A DNA stretch of 64,000 bases from Halichondria panicea (lineage: Eukaryota > Porifera > Demospongiae > Suberitida > Halichondriidae), in NCBI RefSeq assembly GCF_963675165.1, contig NC_087393.1, forward strand, positions 3,911,502 to 3,975,501, in the 5' to 3' direction. The translations under genes were made by a program, and so were the position numbers. The notes below the pieces were generated by a model. The model had not been told where the DNA came from and searched no databases. It saw only the letters and a list, made by a program, of their open reading frames with translations. This document shows, one piece after another, positions 1 to 9,935 of this stretch (its first letter is position 1; the number at the start of each line of letters is the position of its first letter).

Positions 1-465
1 GAAAAGAAATGTCAAAGGCTGTGACTATAGTGAAGTGTAGGTGGCAGTGAATTGTGTATTATTGCCTTGTCCACTAAATTCAGGTTGTTTTGTAGTTGAA
101 CGGAAAGAGAAAAATGACAAAATGGTTAACTATAATTATATAGATTTGTGTAAAACAAAGCATTAAGAATATTCAACCACAGTTTTGGTATAGATTCCCA
201 CAAGAAAGTAAAAATTAGGATGCATTACTGTCAATGCTACCCCATAGTGTTTGTACTCATTATTCTTGGAGGTCATAGCAAACCAAATCATTCTAAATAA
301 GAGTATACAGTCCAGTCCAGAATCGATAGTGATGTTTAATCAAATGTGGGCTAGTGTAAGCGTAAAAAATGGCTTTAGTTTGCCACTCATCTTCGTCCTC
401 TCACATGAAAATATTTGTAGCGCGCGGTTGAATAAAAGGGAGCATTAAAGTGTACAGAGTATTGA
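1..465 (-). pseudogene. Receptor relic R1 (C-terminal membrane region)
   Basis: On the minus strand this aligns with about 1375-1830 of gene A, the membrane-domain coding part, but with many substitutions and small indels, including an AT-rich insertion near 150-160. No frame stays open. It is cut by the window start; the fuller copies in units 2 and 3 show it also lost about 190 bp of the tail region. It marks an extra ancestral receptor gene in the array. Confidence 0.8.
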
Positions 466-1042
466 AGTACATGTATATTATTATGCGCATTCCTAACACG
501 TTGGTAAAGTTATTTTTGTGTGTGATCTCTACCTTCATTTCCTCGCCAAATTTACACCCTATATACATGTATACGGTCAAGAGCAGATGAGGGGATGGAG
601 CGTCTTCCTGGTCTTAATCTGAATAGTATTGCGGTCCTTTTTTGCGGATTCACTAACATCTTAACCACACTCCTTGTTTGTAATGTGCTAAGTGCTCTGT
701 ACATGTGTGACTGATAACATGTTTGATCTAATAATGGTACCTGCAATACAGAGGATTTCAAGTTGGTTGGCAGAAGTTAAAACTTGAAGTGCAATCAACC
801 ATGACCACTAGTGAAGTCATGTTTGTACAGCGTCTTTGTTTGTGGCCTTTTAGGCACAATAATATTATAGTTTGGCATATCTTTCAATATAATTATTAGT
901 CATTGTCAAGTATATGCACTTTGCAATGTTGTTGCATTTACATTATGAAATGTTTATACTAGTAAGTACTTTCTGTTTTTTATGTCTAATGCAGTATTTC
1001 ACACAAGTGTGTATGGATAGCTACAATGTATCTAAATAAACT
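466..1042. other. Spacer between R1 and gene A; no gene seen
   Basis: This stretch is conserved in all three units (26413-27006 and 54198-54794). Its last 160 bases resemble the sequence downstream of the B-type genes at about 20940-21150, so it is a duplicated 3' flank. A 69-codon minus-strand frame at 552-761 is kept in all units, but the copies are too similar for that to mean selection, and I recognise nothing in it. Confidence 0.6.
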
Positions 1043-4000
1043 TTAGTTGGTTTCTTCACTTGATCTTGGCTCGCAGCTTTCTTCTTGTGAATCAGGTTTT
1101 GGAACATGATCATCTTCAGAATTGAGCTCTCTGTCTTGTACATCTAGCTCTCTATCCCAGTTATAATTCTCGTCGAGCTGTCTTTCGCCATTGAAATCAT
1201 TGTTCATTTCTTGAACCTGAGGGTCTTCTTGGGGCAGCCTTACGTATTGTATCCTGCCTCTGTTCCAGTGTTCGACAGCTGCTCTCCAACATCGAGTCCC
1301 CTGAATACTTCCCACACAGCGAGCGAGCAGACTGGTCTCTTTCAGACGTTTGTACACATGGTAGGCGAGAATGAACAGAAACGTCACAAAGGCTATGACT
1401 AGTGAAGCGTAAGTGGCAGTGATTTGTGTTTCGTTGCCTCTTCCACTAAATTCAGGTTGTCTTGTAGCCGAATAAAATGAAAAAAATGACAAAATGGTTA
1501 GATTTGTATAAAACGAAGCATTGAGAATATTCAACGACTGTTGTTTGTAGATTCCTCCAAGAAAAACAATAATACTCAAAATAAGGATGCATATTACTGT
1601 CAATGCTACCCCATAGTCCTTGTACTCGTTGTTCTTTGAGGTAACAGCAAACCAAATACTACTAATCATTCTAAATAAGAGTAACAGCCCAGTCCAGAAT
1701 CGATAGCGATGCTTGATCACATGAGGGCTAGTGTAAGCGTCAAAAAATGGCTTTAGTTTAGCCACCCATCTCAGTCCTCTCACATGAGAATACCTTTGCA
1801 ATGGTTGAATAAAGAGGAGCATTATAGTATACAGAACAGTAGCTATTCCAAACAAAACACCAATCACCACCATACCTAGGTGCTTCCCTTGCCAACATAA
1901 TACATTACCGTCGGGTAACCAGTGTTGCTTACTGGTATTGTTAGGATATTGTATCGTTGAGCAGGAAAACACAGCCACTTCAGCTTGAAGAATTGTGGTG
2001 TAGGAAAGTAGTATGATTGTAGCCAGCACTTTCACAGCATTCTTACCAACAAATCGAGTAATCCGACTTGATTTTGAGCTAATAAGAATCAGTAGCCCTA
2101 ATCCTATCCAAACAAATAGAGGGACAAACAAATTCAAGATGACTTGTCCAAAAACATCGAAACCATTGTAAAAGCACACACTCATGCCTATATACAAGTT
2201 GAACCAAGCCACCAGGCTGGATAAGGCAGAAGACCATTGCAAAGGATGTAAGAATAATTCCTCGCTAACATGAAACATACTAGTGTAGAATAGGAATCCA
2301 TTTATTGTTCCGTCTGTGATGGTCACATTACACCAAAGCATGAAGAGCAGAGCTAGAACTGCAACCACTAGAGGGCCTAGCAGAAGGAGAAGCCGGTATG
2401 TAATACTATGGTCTGAACACTGGACACACTTGGTTGAACTTATGGCTGAGCTGTATGGCGTCCTACATGCTCCACATAAAATTCCGGTTCTGTCTCTTCG
2501 ACATTGCTGATCTGGATCGAATGTTTCACTGATGTTTATAGATATTACATTATAGTCACAATACAGCTGTGGACAGTATGAAAACTTTATGAAACCATTT
2601 CCAATTTTGGAGTCAGTATCAGTATCGTTATGGTAACCTATCCATGTTAAGCCTGGTTTTTGAATAGTTTGGTCACTAGCGTTATAAGTACTGTCTTCGG
2701 AAGACCAATAACAAAAGCCAGTTGTTTTATTTATTACAGTTCCCAATGGACAGTTTCGATATGTTATGTTTATCGATCGTGAGTAAGTTCCTCCTAGGGC
2801 ACCAGAGTCTGATTGTATGAGAATTACTACTTTTCCCTCTCTTGTAGTAGTATTTTGTCCTGATGTCAGTGTTATGGTACTGCATTCAGCTTTGATAGTA
2901 TGATGGTAAGGTTTCCCTCTTGAGATGTTGGCCAAGATCAAGATAGTAGCTGGAACAGGATTGTTAAATTGTCCCACAGCAACAAGAGACACATCGAACA
3001 ATTGACCTGGATATATGGTTTGATGGATACTTCTGTTGTTTTTTTCACAATTAATTTTTTTTCCTGCACAAAAGCAAATATGTTTTGGAAATGAGGTCAC
3101 ATAGGAGAGATTAGATTTGTTCCATTGCCATGAAACTTCATTAAAAATTTTTTTGTAAACTAGCGTACTATTGATGCCAAATGTTGTATGGCATTTATCC
3201 ATAAACCCTCCAAATATCTGACTTCCAGCGTATCCAGCAGTGTTGTTGATCATTACCACATGAATGGTGTCCAATATTTGCTTCTTTTGATGGTTAGGTA
3301 ACGAATTGCTAGCAATGTGCACTTGATAAAAACACAGTGGCTTAGATTGTAAGCACTGATCTTCTGCGTATATGCCTCCTCCAGATAAAATAGCTTTGTT
3401 ATTTTCAAATGTCACAGTGGTATTTGGGCTGAACAAAATGTACGAACTTTGACAGAGAACTAGGCCCCCACCATCAAGGCCTGTATTATTTGTTATGGTC
3501 ACAATGCCACTGAACACAATATTTGATCTGAAAGCAGAAATGGCCGTTATGCTGTTATTTACAAAGCTAGAGTCATTGATAAATGTTTGTCTTCTCTGTT
3601 TACTAATGAAGACAGTAGCTCCTCCGGAAATTAGATCTTGACTATTTTCTGTCTGCGTTAAAAGTTTGTTTCTCAGAAAGTGACTTCGAGCAATGATAAC
3701 TGTATTGAAAGGAAGAGATGTTGCTTCCACTCCGTTAATCAGATAGCAATATATGTTGATAGCTAGACCACTGTCTGCTTCGGAAGCATTTAAAATATTG
3801 TCTACAAAGTAACAGCCGTCTATTTCAACAGTTCCTTTAGGACAAGACTTGTACATGCTCGCTGTTTCGAACAATATGTACAGAGCACCTCCTCTAACTT
3901 TACCACTGTTACTAGTAAAGTTTACATTTCTAAAACTAACATAGTTTTCGCATGCAACTGTTATGTTGTCAGGTTCTTGGGGAGGCTGCTTGAATCTAAC

Positions 4001-4936
4001 GTATGCTCCTCCACCCATAACTGCTGTTCCCTTGACAACGTTACTATTCTCCACAATGACCGTATTGCTCGTATATTGTTTGGCGTTTCCGAGCAGAATG
4101 AAAAGGTTTCCTCCTTTACTGGAAAAGCTGTATGCTTTATTGTATTTTAGTTGCACCTCTGACATGTGAATAGTAACATTTGTGCACGAAAGAAACAAAG
4201 ATATGCCAGTTGCTTTGGTTTGACGTTTGGTATATGAGTCATGTTTGATATGTTGTGCACTTCCATTCAAAAATTTACATCTCATAATTCTCACATAAAT
4301 CCGCTCGTTTGGACAATCTTCATAGTATTTTAGTACAAAATTACCCCCAAAGAATTTTTCGCTACCAGTGTTGTTCACCAGTAGGCAGTCCTCCATTATT
4401 GAGTATCCATACAGTCCCTCAGCAGCTATCCCGTATCCATTACTGTCGCGAATGGTTATCGATTGCATTGTTAGAGCAGTTACATCCTTAAGAGCAACTG
4501 CCGCTTGAAAGTGCCCTAATTCGCTGTAAGTACTAACTGGTATATTTTGACCACATGCAGAGATTTGCAGATTTTTGATAGTGATAAAGTTTACGTTTTT
4601 AAACATAAATCCTGCTGCTTTATAACACTGAATTTTTACAATCTCTGTCTCATTTCTGCTATCCTTCATACTATCGAGTTCAATATTCATAAGAGAGTCA
4701 ATACGAAAGTTTTTACTGAGAGTGTGCAATCCTGGCATGAACATGAACTTTGTGTTGTTCAAATGACTTACGTTTGCGTAATGGTCCAGTGTCTCACATG
4801 GTTGCCTTGGGCATATCGTGTTCAATCCATTGTCTGATCTGACATACAAAATATTGTCCCAGTCTTGTCTGAAGTCTGTAAAGCAGTGTCCTTGATGTGT
4901 TACAGCCAGCACAACAGCAAATAGTAGCAATTGCAT
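1043..4936 (-). CDS. Intact beta-helix / multi-pass membrane receptor-like protein (copy A)
   Basis: A single 1297-residue open frame without introns. Residues 1-19 form a signal peptide (MQLLLFAVVLAVTHQGHC). Residues about 20-800 are Asn-rich, with repeated GGGAYV, GGALYI, GGATVF, GGGLVL and GGGIYA turns and FxxN motifs such as FENN. This is the pattern of a right-handed beta-helix, like chlamydial Pmp repeats, with many N-glycosylation sites. A Cys-rich stalk (CxxCR...CVQC) lies at about 807-838, and eight or nine hydrophobic segments at about 845-1195. The conserved patch YRFWTGLLLLFRMI is near 1077. The tail is acidic and hydrophilic (about 1196-1297). Location is probably the plasma membrane with the beta-helix outside; the ligand is unknown. 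I recall similar orphan proteins from invertebrates but know no assigned function. It is the only undamaged member here. A bacterial origin is not needed, because the membrane region and promoter look animal. Confidence 0.9.
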   Translation of the reverse strand: MQLLLFAVVLAVTHQGHCFTDFRQDWDNILYVRSDNGLNTICPRQPCETLDHYANVSHLNNTKFMFMPGLHTLSKNFRIDSLMNIELDSMKDSRNETEIVKIQCYKAAGFMFKNVNFITIKNLQISACGQNIPVSTYSELGHFQAAVALKDVTALTMQSITIRDSNGYGIAAEGLYGYSIMEDCLLVNNTGSEKFFGGNFVLKYYEDCPNERIYVRIMRCKFLNGSAQHIKHDSYTKRQTKATGISLFLSCTNVTIHMSEVQLKYNKAYSFSSKGGNLFILLGNAKQYTSNTVIVENSNVVKGTAVMGGGAYVRFKQPPQEPDNITVACENYVSFRNVNFTSNSGKVRGGALYILFETASMYKSCPKGTVEIDGCYFVDNILNASEADSGLAINIYCYLINGVEATSLPFNTVIIARSHFLRNKLLTQTENSQDLISGGATVFISKQRRQTFINDSSFVNNSITAISAFRSNIVFSGIVTITNNTGLDGGGLVLCQSSYILFSPNTTVTFENNKAILSGGGIYAEDQCLQSKPLCFYQVHIASNSLPNHQKKQILDTIHVVMINNTAGYAGSQIFGGFMDKCHTTFGINSTLVYKKIFNEVSWQWNKSNLSYVTSFPKHICFCAGKKINCEKNNRSIHQTIYPGQLFDVSLVAVGQFNNPVPATILILANISRGKPYHHTIKAECSTITLTSGQNTTTREGKVVILIQSDSGALGGTYSRSINITYRNCPLGTVINKTTGFCYWSSEDSTYNASDQTIQKPGLTWIGYHNDTDTDSKIGNGFIKFSYCPQLYCDYNVISINISETFDPDQQCRRDRTGILCGACRTPYSSAISSTKCVQCSDHSITYRLLLLLGPLVVAVLALLFMLWCNVTITDGTINGFLFYTSMFHVSEELFLHPLQWSSALSSLVAWFNLYIGMSVCFYNGFDVFGQVILNLFVPLFVWIGLGLLILISSKSSRITRFVGKNAVKVLATIILLSYTTILQAEVAVFSCSTIQYPNNTSKQHWLPDGNVLCWQGKHLGMVVIGVLFGIATVLYTIMLLFIQPLQRYSHVRGLRWVAKLKPFFDAYTSPHVIKHRYRFWTGLLLLFRMISSIWFAVTSKNNEYKDYGVALTVICILILSIIVFLGGIYKQQSLNILNASFYTNLTILSFFSFYSATRQPEFSGRGNETQITATYASLVIAFVTFLFILAYHVYKRLKETSLLARCVGSIQGTRCWRAAVEHWNRGRIQYVRLPQEDPQVQEMNNDFNGERQLDENYNWDRELDVQDRELNSEDDHVPKPDSQEESCEPRSSEETN

Positions 4937-5006
4937 TGTACGTTGATCTCAAAACCAGTAAAGTTGTAGATTAACTCTTGTATTGGATTTAATTGGATTG
5001 CATGCC

Positions 5007-5012
5007 TTTATA
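5007..5012 (-). promoter_or_regulatory. TATA box of copy A
   Basis: On the minus strand TATAAAGGCA lies about 70 bases before the start codon at 4936. The same box precedes C, D, B1 and B2 at similar distance although the flanks differ between A and B types, which supports a retained core promoter. Confidence 0.65.
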
Positions 5013-5429
5013 CTTTCCCGAATGTTAGTTCTGGGCCACCTCCATATAACTATAATTATTCCACTTACACTTTCGTGTTTATAGCATTACGGTTTACTTT
5101 GTGTGTTTATACAGCCATGCACCTACTTGAGAATTGGTAGTATAATAACATCAACACAATTATACTTAATTGCATGTGTTGGTGGTTGATATGATTTGTT
5201 GTAAGTATATATAGTACGACATCGTAGCTTTGGTTTCTGTTTTATGATAGGAATCTTAAAGTAGCTTTTATTTTCTGTGGAGCAGCGGCTCCTTCTTTGT
5301 ATACCTTAAGTCACTACCGTATATAGTATATGTATATAACGTATGTATTTGCGTATGGTTCGGGAAAGTTAAAACGTTCATATTGATTTTGAGCTGTGTG
5401 AATATTTAATGAATATGCACTAACAAAAA

Positions 5430-5550
5430 GTACTTTCGAATAAGATTGCTATAATTATGCTTCATTGGAATAATGTTACGTTAGACTAATCAGGAAAATA
5501 AACGTTTGTACAGCATAGTAATACCGAAATTTTGGTATCTCTGATTTCTA
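5430..5550 (-). pseudogene. Receptor relic S1 (beta-helix fragment)
   Basis: About 120 bases align with the B1 coding sequence around 24228-24360: shared runs include actttcgaata, gcttcattggaata/gcttcattagaaca and the following aatgttacgtta. It is a remnant of yet another receptor copy upstream of A. The unit-2 version keeps more of the match. Confidence 0.7.
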
Positions 5551-5644
5551 CATCTAGTCAGATAATTTGTATACCTAAAGTATATTTTTCACCCCACAGG
5601 TAATTCCTACTTTTTATCGCAGCCTTCACTGCTAGGGTCCTTTG

Positions 5645-6110
5645 CTCATGGGCGTTTCTAGAGATTGAGGCAGGGGGTGCTCAAGAGCAGTGGCGGATCT
5701 AGAATTCTTGAAAGAGGGGTTCCAGGGCTCTGAGCGGGTCAAGGACTGTTAAAAAAAAAGGTCGTCACTTCTTCGAAACGGTGAGCATGCGCATTAACAC
5801 ACAGAATTTAAAAAGGTCATCACTTTTCATAAGCGTCTGCATGCACTACGCTGGAGAGTTTTTAGCCTTCATAGTCACTGAAACTGCACAGACAAAGTTT
5901 CGTATGACTAACAAGGACTAAAGGTAAGTGAGAAGTGCATGTGAAAGCTAGGACAATTTGCTAACTTTCTTACTAGCTTTCAATTGAACCCAAAGAACCC
6001 CCTCTAGATCCGCCACTGAAGAGCACAGAAAAAAATGAGGCCGCGCGCGCAATTTTACGCCCCCACATTTATTGCGGCACGTTTTTTACATGCATAGCGT
6101 GATTATTATT
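5645..6110. mobile_element. Old transposon end interrupted by a MITE
   Basis: The ends (gggcgtttctagagattgag... and ...gcgcaattttacgcccccac) match the reverse complement of the right end of the unit-2 insertion at about 43690-43864. The match is split at position 5687 by a MITE. I take this as a terminal fragment of that element family, present in all units and so older than the duplication. Confidence 0.65.
5688..6018. mobile_element. MITE, CAGTGGCGGATCTAG ends, 5-bp target duplication
   Basis: The 331-bp element starts CAGTGGCGGATCTAG and ends in the inverted form CTAGATCCGCCACTG. It is flanked by AAGAG on both sides (5683-5687 and 6019-6023). The uninterrupted site, with a single aagag, exists at about 43829 (reverse strand), which confirms the ends. 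The CAG...CTG termini and 5-bp duplication suggest a hAT-like non-autonomous element; the superfamily is uncertain. Confidence 0.8.
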
Positions 6111-6215
6111 ATTATTTTTTCAAAATAAACAATGTGAAATTGACAAAAGGGACAAAACAAAAAGAAAGGTAAAGGGTACAAACATAAAATAGAAGGGTAC
6201 ATACAAAGGTTCAGT

Positions 6216-6700
6216 TTATTTGTGGAGGTGGACCTCCGACATCACCAGGTCGATAGCCCCAACTCTGAAGGGGTGTCCACATGACAATCTGGACCCTCTA
6301 ATAGCTTGAATGGATGATCTTAGGAGGGAAAAGGTTAGTCGGCAACGGAGCCAGGATAGTGTGCTGCCGTATGATTGGTCCCATTTGGATGATAGCATGG
6401 AGGCAAGTTTCTTGTAGAAGGTTGTTGCTTCACATGCTAGGCCTCACGTTGCAGAGAGTACTAGAGGGGAGAAGAATGCCTGTTCAATGTCTAGAATTCT
6501 TTGTTTGTAGGCCTTTTTTTTAATTAATTCATGTTTGCGATAGACTGTGTGTGGGTCGGCGTGTCTGTTGGATGCAGCGTGTGGGTTAAATACCTAACAT
6601 CAAAAAAGGTTCTTTCAAAGGAGCCTCCCATACTCCATTGGCTGCAAAGTCTAGGCGTGCACCCGGTTGTGTGTTGGCACTTGGCATTTGCTAAATAATA
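6216..6700 (-). pseudogene. Remnant of a transposon-encoded protein
   Basis: Minus-strand frames give SSKWDQSYGSTLSWLRCRL, then FSLLRSSIQAIRGSR, and upstream, in another frame, FDVR with a following N-P-H-A-type segment that is clearer in unit 2 (FYVRVFNPHAASNR). I recognise this as the C-terminal part of a protein abundant in cnidarian and sponge retroelements, probably linked to a reverse transcriptase. It is frameshifted and has no RT domain left. The family name is from memory and not certain. Confidence 0.55.
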
Positions 6701-6779
6701 TGTACAAACAAAATCCACCCTCTTCAGTTGTTGCACTAGAGGGCAGAATGGTTTGTTATCCTTCATTAACCTCGAGACA

Positions 6780-7238
6780 GAACCACAAAATTAATAGATT
6801 CTAGGTAAGGTTGTTTTTTAACCGCTGCTATTTTCGGCGGCTATTTTCTAAAATAGCCACCTTGCTATTCCGACAAAGTTGAACTCCCCGGCAAGGGTGG
6901 CCGATTAACGAGAGTCTACTGTATATATATATGTATTCTCAGGAACTACTAAGTGTACTGTATCTCCCTTCAGTCAACATATTTGACCACACAATAATAG
7001 GGGTTTTGGTAAAGATCATTAAGTTATATACATCAATGTATATCTATATATAGCCAGCCAAGTGTTATTAGCATGTAGCATGCATTGGGTGTATACGTGA
7101 GGGCTTATCCTAAAGATAACTATCAATTGAAATTAATGAGGAGGATTAAATCTATGCTACATTTATAGTTGTTAATATGTCAGCCTAAAGTTCAATACTG
7201 TCAGTGAATATACTACTTGGTGGGCGCGGTACCCACTC
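6780..7238. other. Spacer between transposon remnant and SRCR1; no gene seen
   Basis: This holds a short repeat-like stretch (ctattttcggcggctatttt, then gagagtctactgtatatata) that recurs in all units, and AT-rich sequence. No open frame of interest was seen. Confidence 0.5.
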
Positions 7239-9149
7239 TTAGTTCAGATATGCTGGAGGGGCTTCTCCGCCAGCCAAGTACTGAGCAGGGTACAGGGCAG
7301 GGGGCTGTGGTCCAGAGGGGTAGGATTCAGTGTGAGGGTACGGGTACGAGGGATCAGCATATTGTCTAGTTGGGTAGGGGGCAACTGGTTGAGGTGCATA
7401 CATATCTTGAGGGGGGGGCCTGATTCATGTATTAATTGGAGATTTTGGTCCATGGATTGCATGGGATAGGCTGTATTTTGTATATTTGCAGCTTTCGGCG
7501 TAGCATTATTGACTACAGGAGTCCTGGGTGGAAGGTGAGCCAGGCGATGTCTTCTTCTTATGCAAATACAGAACAAGATGATAATCACAATTATGATGAT
7601 AATGACGACGATAGGAACAGTTACACCAATGCTGATGATTGGTATGATGTTGGATGACGAGAGAGTAGGTACTGTAATACAATTGTAAATGTCAGGTAAT
7701 TAGGTGTCACTAACATGCATGTATCATTTGTATTTCAGGTAAATACATAGCTATATATGTCATTGCAGTAATATGCCAATCGCCGAGCTATGTAATATGT
7801 CTTGGCCAACATTAATACTTGATACTATATATAGCATAGATTGGCAACTCTAACCTGTAGAACTGCACATTAAGGCCACATCTTGTGTGTGGGTGCAATC
7901 TTCAACTCCGATAGTGTTAGCAGGACAATTAATGAGTCTGCTCTCAGTTCCTGAGCAACGAAGCTCGTCCAACCATGTTGGAGAGTCCGATAAGATTTCA
8001 TTGAAACTATATATACATGTGCATGCATGCATGCATGCAACAAAGTAACTTTTCAAGATGGATGATTCGATGGCGAGTCATGAATGGCTATTATAAGTTA
8101 ATGAGACTACTCAGTGATGAGCTTACACACTCACCCTAGTGTTCCAACTGTTCCGTATCGAGTATAGGTTGAGAACCCTATAGTTGACGACAAGCCACCC
8201 TTGCATCATTTATACCGAATCTGTCATCACACACTGCCCCCCATTGTCCATTGTAATATACCTCCAGTCTGCCAGAGGAGCCTCCTGTTTGGCCTGAGCT
8301 GCCTACCAGCCTCAGGTCTCCATCTGAGGGGAAAAAAAACAGCGAAGAATACAAATTAAGGACTGCATGGTTTTGTAACGTCAAGCATTCAGATGCGTAA
8401 AAGGACTGTAGTAATGTCACACTATATTCGTGTATATAATTACTTGCAGTACAGATCAAGGCCACGTCTTGTGTGTGGGTGCAATCTTCAACTCCAATAG
8501 TGTTAGCTGGACAATTAACGAGTCTGCTCTTAGTTCCTAAACAAAGAAGCTCGTCCAGCCATGTTGGAGAGTCTGATGAAATTTCATTGAAACTGTACAA
8601 TAAAGTAAATCTTCAAGATTTATAATTTGATGCAAGTTGTGAAATATGCATGGTTAACATTGTTGATCATGCACTCAATGATCATCTTATAAATTATCTC
8701 ACCCTAGCGTTCCAACTGTTCCATATCGAGTGTAGGTTAAGAACCCTAGTTGACGACAAGCCACTCTTGCATCATTTGGACTGAAGCGATCGTCACACAC
8801 TGCCCCCCATTGTTCATTATTATAGACCTCCAGTCTGCCAGAAGAGCCTCCTGTTTGGCCTGAGTTGCCTACCAGCCTCAGGTCTCCATCTGAAGGGTAT
8901 ACAGAGACGTTAATACCTCAGGCTGGCTATAATTATCATTCAAAGTAGTTTTATATGTGTTTGATGAAGCTCGACTTGTTATGATACTGAATATCAGCAG
9001 GAAAACTATGAATCCTTTAAAATAAAAATATATATGAGAATATAATTATAGTCCCTACAGAAATGATATCAGTAAAAAATAGTGAGTTTCTAAATTGTCT
9101 TTTTAATGTGCGTGCATGGATATCTCATGCAGATATTGGTTTGAACTAT

Positions 9150-9935
9150 AGCCCTGTTTACACCACATCTAATCTGGGTCGAATCCGGATTTAATCGGGT
9201 CAGATTTTTCTGAGTAGTGAGCATATGTACATATTCGTGGGTGTTTCTAGAGTAAGCCCACAGCTTCTAATGAAATTAGTGGTCATTTTACTACCTCAGA
9301 ACTAGAGCACTAAAGTGCAAACCCTCGGCCGGCTGGTGACATGATTAAGAAACCATATATAAAAACAGATGCTGAGTTTTAGTGGTACATATGCACTGTG
9401 GATCACAGCAAAGAAGCTTAGAGTCTCAGAGAAGTATGGCTCCTGTAGTAGCTAGGACCTAGCAGTCTGCTACAGAGACAGCAACACAATTCTAGCTTTC
9501 TATTTTAGCGACCCCTTTCCATTGTTTCTGGTACGGGATCACTTCAGCTGTAAATATGTAGGGTGCCTCTAATAAAGGCCGTGTGTAGTTAGCTAGTTGC
9601 CAACGTGTAAATTCAAGATTTTTAGCTTTTGCTCGCTTTTATTCGACAACGAAGCTTTAACATCAAATCTGCCAAATTTAAAACTACTACCTTGTCCATG
9701 GCATAAACACAGTGCTATCGCATCCAGGTGAGTAGACTCAGAATACACAGACAGACAGACAGACAGACAGACAGACTGACTAATATAACCCGTGGCGCCG
9801 CGGCGCGCCTCGGGTTAATAAGCCCTCTGCGCTTACTCACATCTAAATTAAGGATAAGGGCCGTTTACACGAACGCGGTTAGGTTTAATCCGGATTCCAA
9901 CCCAAATTAAAGGTCTGATGTAAACGGGGCTTATG
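9150..9935. repeat. MITE-like element in SRCR1 intron 5
   Basis: The left end (agccctgtttacaccacatc, then gaatccggattt) and the right end (ggattccaacccaaatt, then gatgtaaacggggctta) are inverted copies of each other. All three units carry it. Inside are an (ACAG)n microsatellite and the invariable cgtggcgccgcggcgcgcct block. I could not define a target duplication. Confidence 0.6.
9747..9778 (+). repeat. (ACAG)n microsatellite
   Basis: Tandem acag/gact tetranucleotides. The same locus is longer in unit 2 (about 41062-41110) and intermediate in unit 3 (about 63771-63808). Confidence 0.9.

Noticed and set aside
552..761. 69-codon minus-strand frame kept in all three units
   Set aside because: The units are nearly identical at DNA level, so retention is not evidence of coding; no domain, signal or context.
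1043..4936. Recent transfer of a chlamydial Pmp gene
   Set aside because: No autotransporter barrel; the helix is fused to an animal-type multi-pass domain behind a eukaryotic signal peptide and TATA box. GG/FxxN repeats are common in beta-helices.
9747..9778. CRISPR-like repeat
   Set aside because: It is a simple tetranucleotide microsatellite with no spacers.
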